A program made the translations under genes and the position numbers. From assembly GCF_000265425.1 (NCBI RefSeq), contig NC_018014.1:2790001-2854000 (forward strand): DNA of 64,000 nt, in the 5' to 3' direction. The notes under the pieces were generated by a model, which was given only the letters and a program-made list of their open reading frames with translations, ran no database searches and had not been told where the DNA came from. Positions within the stretch are counted from its first letter, which is position 1. Each line of letters starts with the position of its first letter. Source of the stretch: Terriglobus roseus DSM 18391 (lineage in GTDB: Bacteria > Acidobacteriota > Terriglobia > Terriglobales > Acidobacteriaceae). Positions 27,007-36,492 of the stretch are shown in pieces.

Positions 27007-27957
27007 ATGCTTTTCACACCGCTTATGACATTGTTTGTTCCGACCACACCGCCCGATGCCAGCTTTAAGGAGCTGGGCCATAGCTGGCACGTGGACATTG
27101 TGGACTTTGTCCGCCACGACGCTCCGAAGATCCTGGTGATCCTGCTGGTCTCGTTTGTCCTGCAGCGGATCGTGGCTTTCTTCGTGAACCGTATGCGCCG
27201 CATTGCGGACGCGTATGCCGGCCGGAGTCCTCGGGCGTCGCAACTGCGCACCGTGGCGGCAATTCTGCGAGCCAGTTGTTACGGATTGATCGGTTTCATT
27301 GCCCTGCTGCAGATCCTGCCGCTGTTCAACATTGATCTAAAGCCGCTGCTGGCGTCGGCGGGAGTGGTGGGGCTTGGCATCTCGTTTGGCGCGCAGTCGC
27401 TGTTCAAGGACATGCTGAACGGCATCTTCATCCTGATCGAAGACCAATTCAATGTGGGCGACGTGGTGAAGCTGGCGGGCCTGACGGGAACGGTGGAAGA
27501 TCTATCACTGCGCGCGACGACGCTGCGGGATGGCGACGGCACGCAGTACTTTATTCCCAACTCGCAGATTGCAACGGTATCGAACCTGTCGCGCGAGTTC
27601 TCGGTGGCTTCCCTTTCGGTATCGGTGGATGCTTCGGCGGACCCGGACCGGGTGACGGCGCTGCTGCGGGAGATTGCGGCGGAGGTCCGCAGCGAACCGG
27701 CGTTCAAGGATGTGGCGATCGCTGATGCGGACATTCTTGGGGTAGACAAGATCAACGGTCGCGAAGTGATCTATCCCGTGAATATTCGAGTGAAGGCGAA
27801 CCAGAAGGATGGGATTTTGCGTGCACTGCGCCGCCGGATCCTGCAGCGATTCGATCAGGAAGGCATTCCGCTGGGCATGCCGACGAGCACGTTTGTGATG
27901 CAGGGGCCGCACGATCCCACGGTCGCTCAGCCTGCGCCGTCCGTTACTGAGGGGTAG
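27007..27957 (+). CDS. MscS-family small-conductance mechanosensitive channel
   Basis: The protein has 316 residues from the ATG at 27007, chosen because AGGAG lies 7 nt upstream; the open frame upstream overlaps a neighbour and looks non-coding. Membrane helices are about 38-58 (KILVILLVSFVLQRIVAFFV), 82-105 and the pore helix TM3 around ASAGVVGLGISFGAQSLFKD. The MscS beta domain follows immediately (IFILIEDQFNVGDVVKLAG, TGTVEDLSLRATTLRDGDG, YFIPNSQIATVSNLS). The C-terminal alpha/beta domain lies at about 200-290. These channels release solutes upon hypo-osmotic shock. It ends 16 bp before the convergent phosphatase stop. Confidence 0.92.
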   Translation: MLFTPLMTLFVPTTPPDASFKELGHSWHVDIVDFVRHDAPKILVILLVSFVLQRIVAFFVNRMRRIADAYAGRSPRASQLRTVAAILRASCYGLIGFIALLQILPLFNIDLKPLLASAGVVGLGISFGAQSLFKDMLNGIFILIEDQFNVGDVVKLAGLTGTVEDLSLRATTLRDGDGTQYFIPNSQIATVSNLSREFSVASLSVSVDASADPDRVTALLREIAAEVRSEPAFKDVAIADADILGVDKINGREVIYPVNIRVKANQKDGILRALRRRILQRFDQEGIPLGMPTSTFVMQGPHDPTVAQPAPSVTEG

Positions 27958-27973
27958 AACCGGGCGAGACTGA

Positions 27974-30286
27974 TTACATCTTGCGGGCGAGTACGAGGGT
28001 GATGTCGTCCGGCTGTTCGCCGCCGCCGATCCATGCGTCGAGCGCCGCCATCACCTCATGCGAGATGACTTCGAGGGGCTGGTCGCGGTGTTCGCGGACG
28101 ACCTCAAGCAGGCGGTCCTCACCGAACTCGCCGAAGTCGTTCTCGGGTTCGGTGACGCCGTCGGAGTAAGCGATGAGCAGGTCGCCGGTGTCGAGTGTGA
28201 CGGTTTCCTGCTCGTAGTGCATGCCGTCCATGAGGCCGACTACGGTGCCGCCCTTGTCTAGCCGTATGACCCGGCCGTCGCGTTTGAGGATGAAGGGCGG
28301 TAGCTGCCCTGCGTTGGAGTAGGTAAGCCGGCCACTGGCGTCGTCGTAGTGCGCAAGGAAGAGGGTGGCGTACTTTTCCGGCTGGGTGGAGCGGTAGAGG
28401 TGCTTGTTGAGCAGGGACAGGATGCGGGCGGGCGATTCGAAGAGTTCGCCGCACTCGAGCGACTCCTGGTGGGTGAGTGCGCGGGCGGTGTCGCCGTAGA
28501 GCTCTTCGCTGGCGAGACGGTAGGCGCGCACGGCGGAGTGCAGCGTTGCCATGAGGAGCGCGGCCGAGATTCCCTTGCCGCTGATGTCGCCCAGGGCGAG
28601 GCCGAGGCCGGTGATCTTTCGCGAGTTGTCGTTGTCGTCGTGGAAGACGAGGAAGTCGTAGTAGTCGCCGGAGACCGTGCGGGCGGGGCGGCAGATGCCG
28701 TGCAGTTGGAGCGATGGCACGCGAACGGAGGCCTGCGGGAAGAGGTTTGCCTGCACCTCCTGCGCGATGCTTAGTTCGCTCTGCATGCGCTCCTTTTCCT
28801 TTTGCTCCTCGATGAGTCTGCCGAGCGACCAGGACATGCGGTTGAAGGAGCGGCAGAGGTCGGCGAGCTGGTCGTCGCGCTGCACCTGGATGCGGTGAGC
28901 GAGGTTGCCGCTGTCGATGGAGAGCGTGGCGGCGTAGAGGTCCTCGACGGAGCCGGTCATGGTTCTTGTGAGGCGCATTGCCACGTAGAAGGCGAAGATC
29001 TCAAAGATGGCGAAGACCAGGCAGATGCCGAGGAAGACAGCGCGTACCGTGTCGGAGATGCGGCCGGTGAGGCCGCTGCCGAAGAGCTGCTCAAAGAGAA
29101 TGGACGGGCGGGATTCTACGTTGAATGGGACGGCCTGGATTTCGCCGGTCTCCCAGTTGACGACGGAGAGCGTGGACGGAAAGCGGACGCCGTAGTCGAA
29201 GAAGGAGGATGCTGGCGGCCGGACGCCGCCCACCAGCCGGGTGCGGCGCAGCTCCTTTGCGGTGAGGCTGGCGCGGCGCTTCTGCTGGAGTGCGAGGCCG
29301 GGCACGAGCGTTACCTGTCCGAGGCCGTCGGCGACTCCATTCAGAAGCTGCTCCGAGACGGGAACGCTGCCGATGACGGTGACGGTGTGGTCGTGGCCTG
29401 CGGGTACTCGGTCGACCACGGCCATGTAGAGCACGCCGCCGTCGGCGACGAAGACCTTCAACTGACCGAAGCGGCGCTTACCTACCCAGTCCGCCATGCG
29501 TAAGGGACTGCGTGCGTTGCCGGCGAATCCCGGGGTGTCGACGGGCGTTTTGTCGACGTAGATGGCGCGTTGGCGACCTTCCAGGATTCGTCCGGCGGCA
29601 TTACCGGGTGCATTGGCCCCGGGGCCTGCGCTGTTCGGCAGAGTGCCGGCGGTTGCCGGCGCGTCTGCCGCTGGAGTGGTGGGCGCCGAGGTGGGCGCTG
29701 CGGCTGGGCGTGTGCCGGCGGGTCCGCCGCTGGTTCCGGGAGTACGGTCTGGACCGCCTCGGCCGAATCCTCCAAAGCCGTTCGGAAAGCGCATCAAGCT
29801 GTCGACGGTGGCGCCGTCTTCGAGACGGTGGGCGATACCGAAGGCGAGGCCTGCGTCGGTGGTCCCCATGCTGTCCAACTGCAACTGCAGGTGCGACGCT
29901 GCGAGATGAATGGCGAACTGCCCTGCTGCGACGTATGCGGCCAGGAAGACCAGCGTGAAGAAGAGCACGACTGGGGTCAGGCCGATGAGGAGGTAGGTGA
30001 GAATCAGCTTGTTGCGCAGGCGCCACAGCATGCCGTGGCGAGCTGCCCGGTAGAGCACCGGCACGCCGGATAGGATGCCGATCGCGAGCAGAGGCCAACG
30101 CAGGAACGATGCGGCGCTGCCAAGACTTTCCGGCAGATAGGCCAGCAAAAAGCAAAGTGCAGTAAGTCCCCAGACCAGGCGGACCCACATTGGCACGCGC
30201 CGCCATGGGCCGGGACCCGGTGCTCCTGTCGCCGCGTAGAGCGGGTCAGACATGTTCTGCTGGCGTGGACGAAGCACTAGCGGCAT
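27974..30286 (-). CDS. Membrane PP2C/SpoIIE-type serine phosphatase with HAMP domain
   Basis: The 770-residue signalling protein has N-terminal membrane helices (about 30-110, including KLILTYLLIGLTPVVLFFTL). A large extracytoplasmic region of about 300 residues follows, with a Pro/Ala/Gly-rich stretch near 190-240. Then come another helix (about 412-432), a HAMP-like region (TMTGSVEDLYAATLSIDSGN) and a short helical linker. The SpoIIE/RsbU phosphatase domain (about 510-770) has VSGDYYDFLVF, ALGDISGKGISAALLM, YSNAGQLPPF, LIAYSDGVTEPEN and PDDITLVLARK, so the metal-binding Asp residues are present. It probably dephosphorylates an anti-sigma-factor antagonist; no such partner is nearby. A start at 30253 is an alternative. 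It follows yihY by 4 bp. Confidence 0.9.
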   Translation of the reverse strand: MPLVLRPRQQNMSDPLYAATGAPGPGPWRRVPMWVRLVWGLTALCFLLAYLPESLGSAASFLRWPLLAIGILSGVPVLYRAARHGMLWRLRNKLILTYLLIGLTPVVLFFTLVFLAAYVAAGQFAIHLAASHLQLQLDSMGTTDAGLAFGIAHRLEDGATVDSLMRFPNGFGGFGRGGPDRTPGTSGGPAGTRPAAAPTSAPTTPAADAPATAGTLPNSAGPGANAPGNAAGRILEGRQRAIYVDKTPVDTPGFAGNARSPLRMADWVGKRRFGQLKVFVADGGVLYMAVVDRVPAGHDHTVTVIGSVPVSEQLLNGVADGLGQVTLVPGLALQQKRRASLTAKELRRTRLVGGVRPPASSFFDYGVRFPSTLSVVNWETGEIQAVPFNVESRPSILFEQLFGSGLTGRISDTVRAVFLGICLVFAIFEIFAFYVAMRLTRTMTGSVEDLYAATLSIDSGNLAHRIQVQRDDQLADLCRSFNRMSWSLGRLIEEQKEKERMQSELSIAQEVQANLFPQASVRVPSLQLHGICRPARTVSGDYYDFLVFHDDNDNSRKITGLGLALGDISGKGISAALLMATLHSAVRAYRLASEELYGDTARALTHQESLECGELFESPARILSLLNKHLYRSTQPEKYATLFLAHYDDASGRLTYSNAGQLPPFILKRDGRVIRLDKGGTVVGLMDGMHYEQETVTLDTGDLLIAYSDGVTEPENDFGEFGEDRLLEVVREHRDQPLEVISHEVMAALDAWIGGGEQPDDITLVLARKM

Positions 30287-30290
30287 CGGC

Positions 30291-31271
30291 TCAGTCTGCC
30301 TCCGCCGCGTGAGCCATGCGCATGGCGTGACGCGTCGCAGAGAAGTGCGCGCCGGCCAGCAGCATCAGGCCGCTCAGGAATGCCCAGAGCATCAGGCCGA
30401 CCGAGATCTGAAAGGGGCCATAGACATCCTGGAAGTTCAGGTGGGGCAACGTGAGGATATAGAGGTGTTTCGCGCCCTCCCACAGCAGGCCGGTGACGAT
30501 GGCGGTGGGTAAGACCGCGAGCGCGGGGATCTTGCGGTTGGGCAGGATCCAGTAGATCAGGAAGAAGAGCATGACTGAGCTGAATGTCGCAAGGACGCTC
30601 AGGAAGCCTTTCGAAAGAACTGCATAGAAGATGTTCTGCGTGTGGCCCATGAAGAGGAAGCCGAGCACTGCCTGCTGCGCGGAGGAGACACCAATCGAAA
30701 ACATAGCCAGCAGACCGACGGAGAGGGCGAGGCCGAGGGACACCGCCTGGTTGTGCAGGTAGCTGCGATTCTTCGTTACGCGCCACACGTTATTCAGTGC
30801 AACCTCAAGCGGCAGGAAGACGCCGGTGCTGCTGACGAGCAGCATGCCCACGCTGAAGAACTGCACGCCCTTGTGCGGATGCACCAGCAGTGTCATGTTT
30901 CGCATGACAAAATCCTGGCCAACGGGCAGGTAGCTGTACATTAGCTGGCTGACGACCGTCACCATCGCAGGCGAGTGGAAGATGACACGCGAGATGGTCA
31001 ACAGGAGGACGATGAACGGGAAGAGCGACAGGATGACGTTGGCAGCTACGGAGAAGGCGTAGGTGTGGACGTCGGTCTGCGTCAGATAACGCAGCAGCGC
31101 CACGAGTTGCGCGCCGGTACCACCTTCGATCGGCTCAGGCCACACTTCGCGCTCGCCTGGCGCGGACTTGACGCCTTCCGCCTGAGCCTCACTTGGTTCT
31201 TCGGATGGTTTCGACGGCTCGGCTTCGTAGGGCGGCGTAATGAACGGCATAGGCGGCGCACGGGCCCCCAT
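30291..31271 (-). CDS. YihY/BrkB family inner-membrane protein
   Basis: This 326-residue protein has an acidic, Pro/Glu-rich N-terminus of about 60 residues followed by a six-helix YihY/BrkB core. Segments recognised are YAFSVAANVILSLFPFIVLL (about 73-92), LLVSSTGVFLPLEVALNNVW, NRSYLHNQAVSLGLALSVGL, FFLIYWILPNRKIP, and GPFQISVGLMLWAFLSGLML. The family was once called ribonuclease BN, but its function is unsettled. It lies between queG (9 bp upstream) and the phosphatase gene (4 bp downstream), which points to one operon. The start could be seven codons later at 31250. Confidence 0.88.
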   Translation of the reverse strand: MGARAPPMPFITPPYEAEPSKPSEEPSEAQAEGVKSAPGEREVWPEPIEGGTGAQLVALLRYLTQTDVHTYAFSVAANVILSLFPFIVLLLTISRVIFHSPAMVTVVSQLMYSYLPVGQDFVMRNMTLLVHPHKGVQFFSVGMLLVSSTGVFLPLEVALNNVWRVTKNRSYLHNQAVSLGLALSVGLLAMFSIGVSSAQQAVLGFLFMGHTQNIFYAVLSKGFLSVLATFSSVMLFFLIYWILPNRKIPALAVLPTAIVTGLLWEGAKHLYILTLPHLNFQDVYGPFQISVGLMLWAFLSGLMLLAGAHFSATRHAMRMAHAAEAD

Positions 31272-31280
31272 CCGCCCGGT

Positions 31281-32480
31281 TCAAACGATGCTAGCAGAGC
31301 TATCCGGTGTGATCTTCTCTTCTTTGAAGGCCTGCGGCGTCTGTTGGTCTAAAGACGTTCCGGTCCCCACGATTTGTTCCAAGGCCCACGCCGCAGCTTC
31401 GCGGAGCATCTCGTCCTCGCCGGCTGCCCACGTCTGCAGACGTTGGGTGTGCCGTGCATCCCCGCTGTTGCCCATGGCGATGGCCACGTTGCGCTGGAGG
31501 CGGCGACGACCGGTGCGCTCGAGTGGCGATCCGCGAAACCTGCGCTTGAATGCAGGGGTATCCATTGCGGCCAGATCCTCAAGCGACGGATTTACAAGGG
31601 ATGTTCTTGCCTGCATGTCCGGAGCGGTTCCGACGGGCGCCCGACGATTCCAGGGGCAGACGTCCTGACAGATGTCGCAGCCGAAGACCTGCCGCCCCAT
31701 GAGAGGTCGAAGCGACTCGTCGATACTGCCCTTCTTTTCGATGGTCAAATAGGCGATACATCGGGTGGCATCCATCCGCCGGGGCGCGATGAGCGCGTCG
31801 GTCGGGCAGGCATCGATGCAGCGGGTGCATGTGCCGCACCGGTCAGCGGCCGGAAGCAAGACTGCGTCATTTGTCAGCGGCAACGATGTGAGCAGGACGC
31901 CCAGCAGCAGCCACGATCCCTGCTGCTGGTTGAGCATGCAGGTGTTCTTGCCGATCCATCCGATGCCTGATAGTTGCGCGAACCATCGCTCTACGACGGG
32001 GCCGGTGTCGACGTAGCAGCGTGTCTGGATAGCTTCCTCGCCGGGAGGCACCATGGCGTGCAGGTCGGCTTCGACTCGTTTGAGACGAGCGAGCAGTACC
32101 TCGTGATAGTCGGTCGGGACGGCCTCATCGCCGGTACTGTCGCCGCTCCAGGCGTAGCGTGCGATCCATCCGGCGCCATCGGGTGCTGCATCGATGGATC
32201 GCGGCTGGGCGCTGTTGTAGTTGATGGCGCAGAGCACCACCGACCGCGCCCACGGTACCGCCCGCTGCAGTGACGAGCGTAGCGGGACGCCGTCGGCGTC
32301 CTCGCGCAGCATCCATGCCATGTCCCCGGCAAAGCCTGCGCGAGCCCATTCCGCGAAGCGCTCGCTTTGGAGTTTTTCTTCTGGCGAGTCGCGCTCCGGC
32401 ACCGCCGCGACGCCGGCCAGGTCAAAGCCCGCGCCGAGCGCACTTGCAATCAGGTTCTCGCGGAGGCGCGGTGTGATCAT
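31281..32480 (-). CDS. queG: Epoxyqueuosine reductase
   Basis: This cobalamin and iron-sulphur enzyme performs the last step of queuosine synthesis in tRNA. The N-terminal part has the QueG pattern: GFDLAGVAAVP, RFAEWARAGFAGDMAWM, WARSVVLCAINYN, YCYVDTGPVVER-like CYVDTGPVVERWFAQLSGIG and WIGKNTCMLNQQQGSW. Two 4Fe-4S sites follow: CGTCTRCIDACPTDAL and CDICQDVCPWN. The C-terminal part (about 300-385) has short helical HEAT-like repeats (RLQRNVAIAMGNSGDARHTQ). At 399 residues it is in the normal range. It lies 72 bp after chrA and 9 bp before yihY. Confidence 0.94.
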   Translation of the reverse strand: MITPRLRENLIASALGAGFDLAGVAAVPERDSPEEKLQSERFAEWARAGFAGDMAWMLREDADGVPLRSSLQRAVPWARSVVLCAINYNSAQPRSIDAAPDGAGWIARYAWSGDSTGDEAVPTDYHEVLLARLKRVEADLHAMVPPGEEAIQTRCYVDTGPVVERWFAQLSGIGWIGKNTCMLNQQQGSWLLLGVLLTSLPLTNDAVLLPAADRCGTCTRCIDACPTDALIAPRRMDATRCIAYLTIEKKGSIDESLRPLMGRQVFGCDICQDVCPWNRRAPVGTAPDMQARTSLVNPSLEDLAAMDTPAFKRRFRGSPLERTGRRRLQRNVAIAMGNSGDARHTQRLQTWAAGEDEMLREAAAWALEQIVGTGTSLDQQTPQAFKEEKITPDSSASIV

Positions 32481-32552
32481 GATCTTTCGGCTCTCACCTA
32501 TTATTGCCTTCGTCTTCAGACTGGTGTGAGCCGAGCCGCGCCACGCCCGCGT

Positions 32553-33758
32553 TCAGTGCCAGGCGCCTGACCCAGCAAGGTTGAGAGCCAAGGTGATCGC
32601 GACCACCAGTATGGGTTGGAGCTTCCATTGCGTGATTAGAACGAATGCGAGCAGCGCGATGCAGAAGTCTGCTGTGCCGTGGATTGCGGTTGTCCAGAGC
32701 GGATGAAAGAGTGCTGCAATGAGGACTCCTACGACTGCAGCGTTGACTCCTCGAAGTGCCGACTGGACGGTGTGACGCTCGCGCCAGCTTTGCCAGAATG
32801 GCAGGATGGATCCCATCGCGAGCAGGCCGGGAGCGCTGAGACCGAGGAGTCCCAGTAGACCGAAGAGCACGCGGTGGGCGGAACCCTGTATCGACGCGCC
32901 CAGGAATGCACCGAAGGTAAAGAGCGGACCTGGGACTGCCTGCGCTGCTCCGTAACCGGATAAGAAGACGGGCTCGCTCACCCAGCCAGGAGTGACGAAA
33001 GCACTTTCGAGCAGGGGGAGGACGACATGGCCGCCGCCGAAGACCAGTGCTCCGCAGGTGTAGAAGGCGGAGAGCACCTGGAGTGCGAGCAGGTGGGTCA
33101 GGCGACTTGTCACAGGGAGCAGGAGCAGCAGACCGAAGAGTGTGGCCGCGCAGGCGATGCCGACGATCCTGGAGGGCCGCACCAGGAATGCTCGTGGTGA
33201 AGCGGGCGGGACGGTTCGAAAGAATGCGAGACCGATGATCGCGCCGAGGAGGATCGCGAGGAGAGTGCCGAATCGGGCCGGGCCGAAGCTGACAATTACG
33301 AGCGCGCCAACGGCGATGATCATGCGTCCGCGATCGGGTGCGAGGGAACGCTGCATCATCAAGACGGCCTGAGCGACGATGGCGACCGCGACAAGCTGCA
33401 GACCGTGCACTATGCGGAGGCCGAGCGTGCCGGAGAGATGCGTTGCCGCAAAGGCGAAGAGCAACATCAGGAGAGCGGACGGTAAGGTGAACGCTGTCCA
33501 GGCCGCGATGCCGCCGAGCCATCCGGCACGGAGCACGCCGAGACCAAAGCACACCTGGCTGCTGGATGGTCCCGGGAGGGATTGGGCGAGGGCTATGAGT
33601 TCTGCGAAGCTGTCTTCGTTGCACCATCTGCGCTGGACGACGATGTCTTCCTGAAGGTAGCCAAGATGGGCGATGGGGCCGCCGAACGAGACGCAGCCCA
33701 GGCGCAGGAAGGCGAGGAACACCTCAAGCGTCGTGCCGCGTGATGACTCCTGCTCCAT
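32553..33758 (-). CDS. chrA: Chromate transporter family protein (ChrA)
   Basis: The 401-residue membrane protein is made of two homologous halves, as in long-chain ChrA. The N-half begins LEVFLAFLRLGCVSFGGPIAHLGYL and contains LAQSLPGPSSSQVCFGLG. The C-half repeats the pattern with GALVFGGGHVVLPLLES, GAAQAVPGPLFTFGAFLG and the final helix region. About ten hydrophobic segments are visible. The family exports chromate by proton antiport, although many environmental members have no proven substrate. It is first in a run of four genes on the minus strand (chrA, queG, yihY, phosphatase), with no functional link evident. Confidence 0.92.
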   Translation of the reverse strand: MEQESSRGTTLEVFLAFLRLGCVSFGGPIAHLGYLQEDIVVQRRWCNEDSFAELIALAQSLPGPSSSQVCFGLGVLRAGWLGGIAAWTAFTLPSALLMLLFAFAATHLSGTLGLRIVHGLQLVAVAIVAQAVLMMQRSLAPDRGRMIIAVGALVIVSFGPARFGTLLAILLGAIIGLAFFRTVPPASPRAFLVRPSRIVGIACAATLFGLLLLLPVTSRLTHLLALQVLSAFYTCGALVFGGGHVVLPLLESAFVTPGWVSEPVFLSGYGAAQAVPGPLFTFGAFLGASIQGSAHRVLFGLLGLLGLSAPGLLAMGSILPFWQSWRERHTVQSALRGVNAAVVGVLIAALFHPLWTTAIHGTADFCIALLAFVLITQWKLQPILVVAITLALNLAGSGAWH

Positions 33759-33865
33759 CTGTCAGCCGCTCCTCAATGCTCGACGATACAGAGCGCGAGA
33801 GGCATTTCCCTTAACGCGCGAAGCGTCTGGAGACTTTGCAGCACGGCCTGTCGCCCTTTGTAGCG

Positions 33866-34327
33866 TCAGGGCTTTTTCTGGTTCCGGATCCTGAGGATGA
33901 GATAGAGGACGATCGCCACGTTGAGCGCGAGCACGACCACCTTGACGGCGGTGGGGTGGAGATGGATCTCGAAGATCTCCAGTGGGATCAGCGAGGCGGT
34001 GATGATCGCTGTGAACCACTCGGCCCATGGCTTCATGAGCCAGAGCCCGATGCCCTCAGTAAGGAAGAGGGCCGCGTAGATGAAGCTGCCGATGCCGACC
34101 TCTTTGAAGTCCTTCGATGGCAGGTTGACGATCCTGGCCAGAGCCCCGTCGACGTAACGGCCACCCGGATTGAAGCCGATCGTTGCTGCCAGACGATTCA
34201 CTGCTTCGGTAGCGTCGTTGTTGTGAAGTAAGTGGAGCGCGCCGATGCCTACGGCGACGAGCGTGATGGCTTTCACCAGTTTGAAGATGGCGATCAGCCG
34301 GAGCAGGCCGCTGTTTTTCTGTGTCAC
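33866..34327 (-). CDS. DUF2127 family membrane protein
   Basis: This 153-residue protein starts at a GTG. It begins LRLIAIFKLVKAITLVAVGIGAL, the usual DUF2127 opening helix. Further helices are LPSKDFKEVGIGSFIYAALFL (about 76-96), FLTEGIGLWLMKPWAEWFTA and VKVVVLALNVAIVLYLILRI (about 125-145). The family has four membrane helices and no known function. It is divergent from the HNH-like gene. The 155 bp between the two starts holds no other recognisable element. Confidence 0.85.
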   Translation of the reverse strand: MTQKNSGLLRLIAIFKLVKAITLVAVGIGALHLLHNNDATEAVNRLAATIGFNPGGRYVDGALARIVNLPSKDFKEVGIGSFIYAALFLTEGIGLWLMKPWAEWFTAIITASLIPLEIFEIHLHPTAVKVVVLALNVAIVLYLILRIRNQKKP

Positions 34328-34482
34328 GTCGATTGCTACCTTTTCAAGTTTTGCGCCCGTAAGAGTCGACGGATAAGGCTATCTCTCTGATGCTGCGGCG
34401 AAGTTTCCTGTCCAGCAGATACAGGTGAGGCTGTAGACGCGGGGGCGTCGGCGTCGCATGCACTATCCTTGCTTCAGTCATA

Positions 34483-35214
34483 ATGAAGTCCCCTGTAAGC
34501 CGTCTCCTCGCTACCCTCTTTATTCTTTGCGTCCTCTTTCTCGTTTACAAGAGTTTCTTTCCGACGAGTGTTCACGCGCCTCGAACCGGCTCGCGCGCGA
34601 AGCCTCAGAGGTCGGGACGCGACACGCCATCGCGTAAGGTGCCCAAGCAACAACCGCTGCCCGGCAACGCTTCGAAGGGTGACTGCAACGCGCTGGGAGT
34701 GACGTGTGATTCCAGCTACTTCGCAACCTGGCAATGGCCTAAGGATGACACCTGCGCGGTGGGCGTGAGGAACGGCTATCCGATTCCCGACCCTCGTTGT
34801 ACGCCCGGCGGAGCTGTGCCGAACCTGGACGCGGAGATCCTTCGTGATCCGCAGTGGCGCACGAAATGTATCCGCAACTGCCAGAGCACGGAGAAGCAGA
34901 AGCATGTGACGTATGCCTGGTATGGCATGGTGGCGCCGACTGAAAACAACGGATCAACCCAGGTGTGTGAACTGGATCACCTGGTGCCGCTGGAGTTGGG
35001 CGGAGCGGATGGGTTGGGCAACATCTGGCCGCAGTGCGGGCCGGCCGAGAATGTCTTGAGGGATCGATTTTTTAAACGCAAGGATCTGGTCGAGAACTAT
35101 CTTGCGGCGAAGGTTCGATCGGGCGAGATGCCGCTGGAAGAGGCGCAACGAGGCATCGCCACGGATTGGACGCAGTACCTTGCGGCAGCTGCGCAATCCA
35201 AGCGCAACCGTTGA
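34483..35214 (+). CDS. Exported HNH-endonuclease-like protein
   Basis: The 243-residue protein has an N-terminal membrane or signal helix (LLATLFILCVLFLVYKSFF) and a basic Ser/Arg linker. The globular part has seven Cys, including KGDCNALGVTCDSSYF and KCIRNCQSTEKQ. An HNH-like core follows: CELDHLVPLELGGADGLGNI, then WPQCGPAENVLRDRF. The DH...N pattern with the later N/H-type residues fits the HNH/Endonuclease_1-like metal finger, but the last His is not obvious. It may be a periplasmic or secreted nuclease; no immunity gene is recognised next to it. Confidence is moderate for the fold and low for activity. Confidence 0.62.
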   Translation: MKSPVSRLLATLFILCVLFLVYKSFFPTSVHAPRTGSRAKPQRSGRDTPSRKVPKQQPLPGNASKGDCNALGVTCDSSYFATWQWPKDDTCAVGVRNGYPIPDPRCTPGGAVPNLDAEILRDPQWRTKCIRNCQSTEKQKHVTYAWYGMVAPTENNGSTQVCELDHLVPLELGGADGLGNIWPQCGPAENVLRDRFFKRKDLVENYLAAKVRSGEMPLEEAQRGIATDWTQYLAAAAQSKRNR

Positions 35215-35277
35215 GTCGCCTTGTCCAAGTGCGGTATTTTGTGGAGGTGTTGTCTCCTGCCGTATCTCAGGAGCGAA

Positions 35278-36486
35278 GTGACACTGACGATTTCGACGAG
35301 GACCCCATTGCAGCGAAGTGATCTACCCTCGATCGCATTACCCTGGTCACGCCGCCGATTTGTTGGCGTTGCCCCGGCTCTCCTTTTTGTGCGCGAGGCG
35401 ATGGCTGTACCGTCGTCTCCGCGTCGCGTTCTGCTGTGCTCTGCGGCTAAGGCCGGCGGTGAGATTTATTCCGCGACGTGGGATCCCGCGAGCGGCGCGC
35501 TTGGCGTGTTGCAGAAGTCCGTGGCGATCACAAATCCGACGTTCATGGCCTTCGCTCGGATTGCGGGCAATACGTATGCCTATGCGGTGAGTGAAGCCAC
35601 CGGCGCGGGAGCAACTGTAAGTGCCTTCGCTGCCGATCCGACGAGTGGTGTTCTTCGCCTGATCAATACACAGTCAAGCGAGGGTGATGCGCCGACGCAT
35701 GTTTCCGTGTCGCCAGATGCACGCACGCTCGCCGTCGCAAATTACAACGGTGGCAGCATCACGACTTACCGGATCGACGGTCATGGAGCTATCTCTTCGC
35801 CCGTGTCGCATATTCAGTACACAGGCCACGGACCAAATCCGAAGCGGCAGGAGAGTGCTCATGCACACTCAGTCCGCTTCACCGCGGATGGGCGCTTTCT
35901 GCTGGTGAATAACTTTGGTCTGGACCAGATCCTGATCTACCGCGTGAATCAAGGGACCGCAGAGATCACGCCGCACACGATACCCCTCTGGTCGACCACT
36001 CCTGGCAGCGGTCCGCGTCACATCGCATTTCATCCCAATGGTCGTTGGATCTATTGCCTCGAAGAACTCGATTCCAGTGTCGACATCCTGCAGTGGGACG
36101 GCAAGGCAGGACGCTTGACGCCGGTTAGCCGTGTCTCAAGTCTGCCGAAGGATTTTCCGCAAGGCATCGCCTTCTCCGGTGAGATCGCAGTCTCGCCCGA
36201 CGGGCGCAATCTCTACATTGGGAATCGTGTTGCGTCCGATACCATCGCGACCTTCCGCATCGATCACGATGGTGGCGCGCTGACGCTGATTCAGCTTGCG
36301 AGTAACGGTGGCAAGAACACGCGACACTTCGCTATCGATCCCACGGGACGATGGCTGATGCTGTGCGACGTTGCATCGAACAGCGTTGTGATTCTTGAGC
36401 GAGATGCAAAGACAGGAGAGCTGTCGGCGCCGATCCACACCTACTCGCTGGAGAGCCCGATGTTCGCAGACTTCCTGCCTGTCTGA
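35278..36486 (+). CDS. Exported lactonase (6-phosphogluconolactonase-like beta-propeller)
   Basis: The 402-residue protein is of the Pgl/3-carboxymuconate-cyclase-like seven-bladed propeller family, which opens sugar lactones. The GTG at 35278 is chosen because AGGAG lies 4 nt before it; a TTG at 35221 is the alternative. A Tat-like signal (WSRRRFVGVAPALLFVRE) follows about 25 residues in. Blades show the usual motifs: PTHVSVSPDARTLAVANYNG, RQESAHAHSVRFTADGRFLL, GPRHIAFHPNGRWIYCLEEL, AVSPDGRNLYIGNR and NTRHFAIDPTGRWLMLC. Here it lies beside a CBM9-like gene and TonB-dependent receptor 1, so its substrate is probably a lactone arising from the polysaccharide or sugar acid handled by that locus. 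Confidence 0.87.
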   Translation: MTLTISTRTPLQRSDLPSIALPWSRRRFVGVAPALLFVREAMAVPSSPRRVLLCSAAKAGGEIYSATWDPASGALGVLQKSVAITNPTFMAFARIAGNTYAYAVSEATGAGATVSAFAADPTSGVLRLINTQSSEGDAPTHVSVSPDARTLAVANYNGGSITTYRIDGHGAISSPVSHIQYTGHGPNPKRQESAHAHSVRFTADGRFLLVNNFGLDQILIYRVNQGTAEITPHTIPLWSTTPGSGPRHIAFHPNGRWIYCLEELDSSVDILQWDGKAGRLTPVSRVSSLPKDFPQGIAFSGEIAVSPDGRNLYIGNRVASDTIATFRIDHDGGALTLIQLASNGGKNTRHFAIDPTGRWLMLCDVASNSVVILERDAKTGELSAPIHTYSLESPMFADFLPV

Positions 36487-36492
36487 AGCTGA

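Noticed and set aside
32494..33627. 377-codon frame overlapping chrA on the same strand
   Set aside because: Arg/Pro/Ser-rich out-of-frame product, while the other frame gives a clear two-half chromate transporter.
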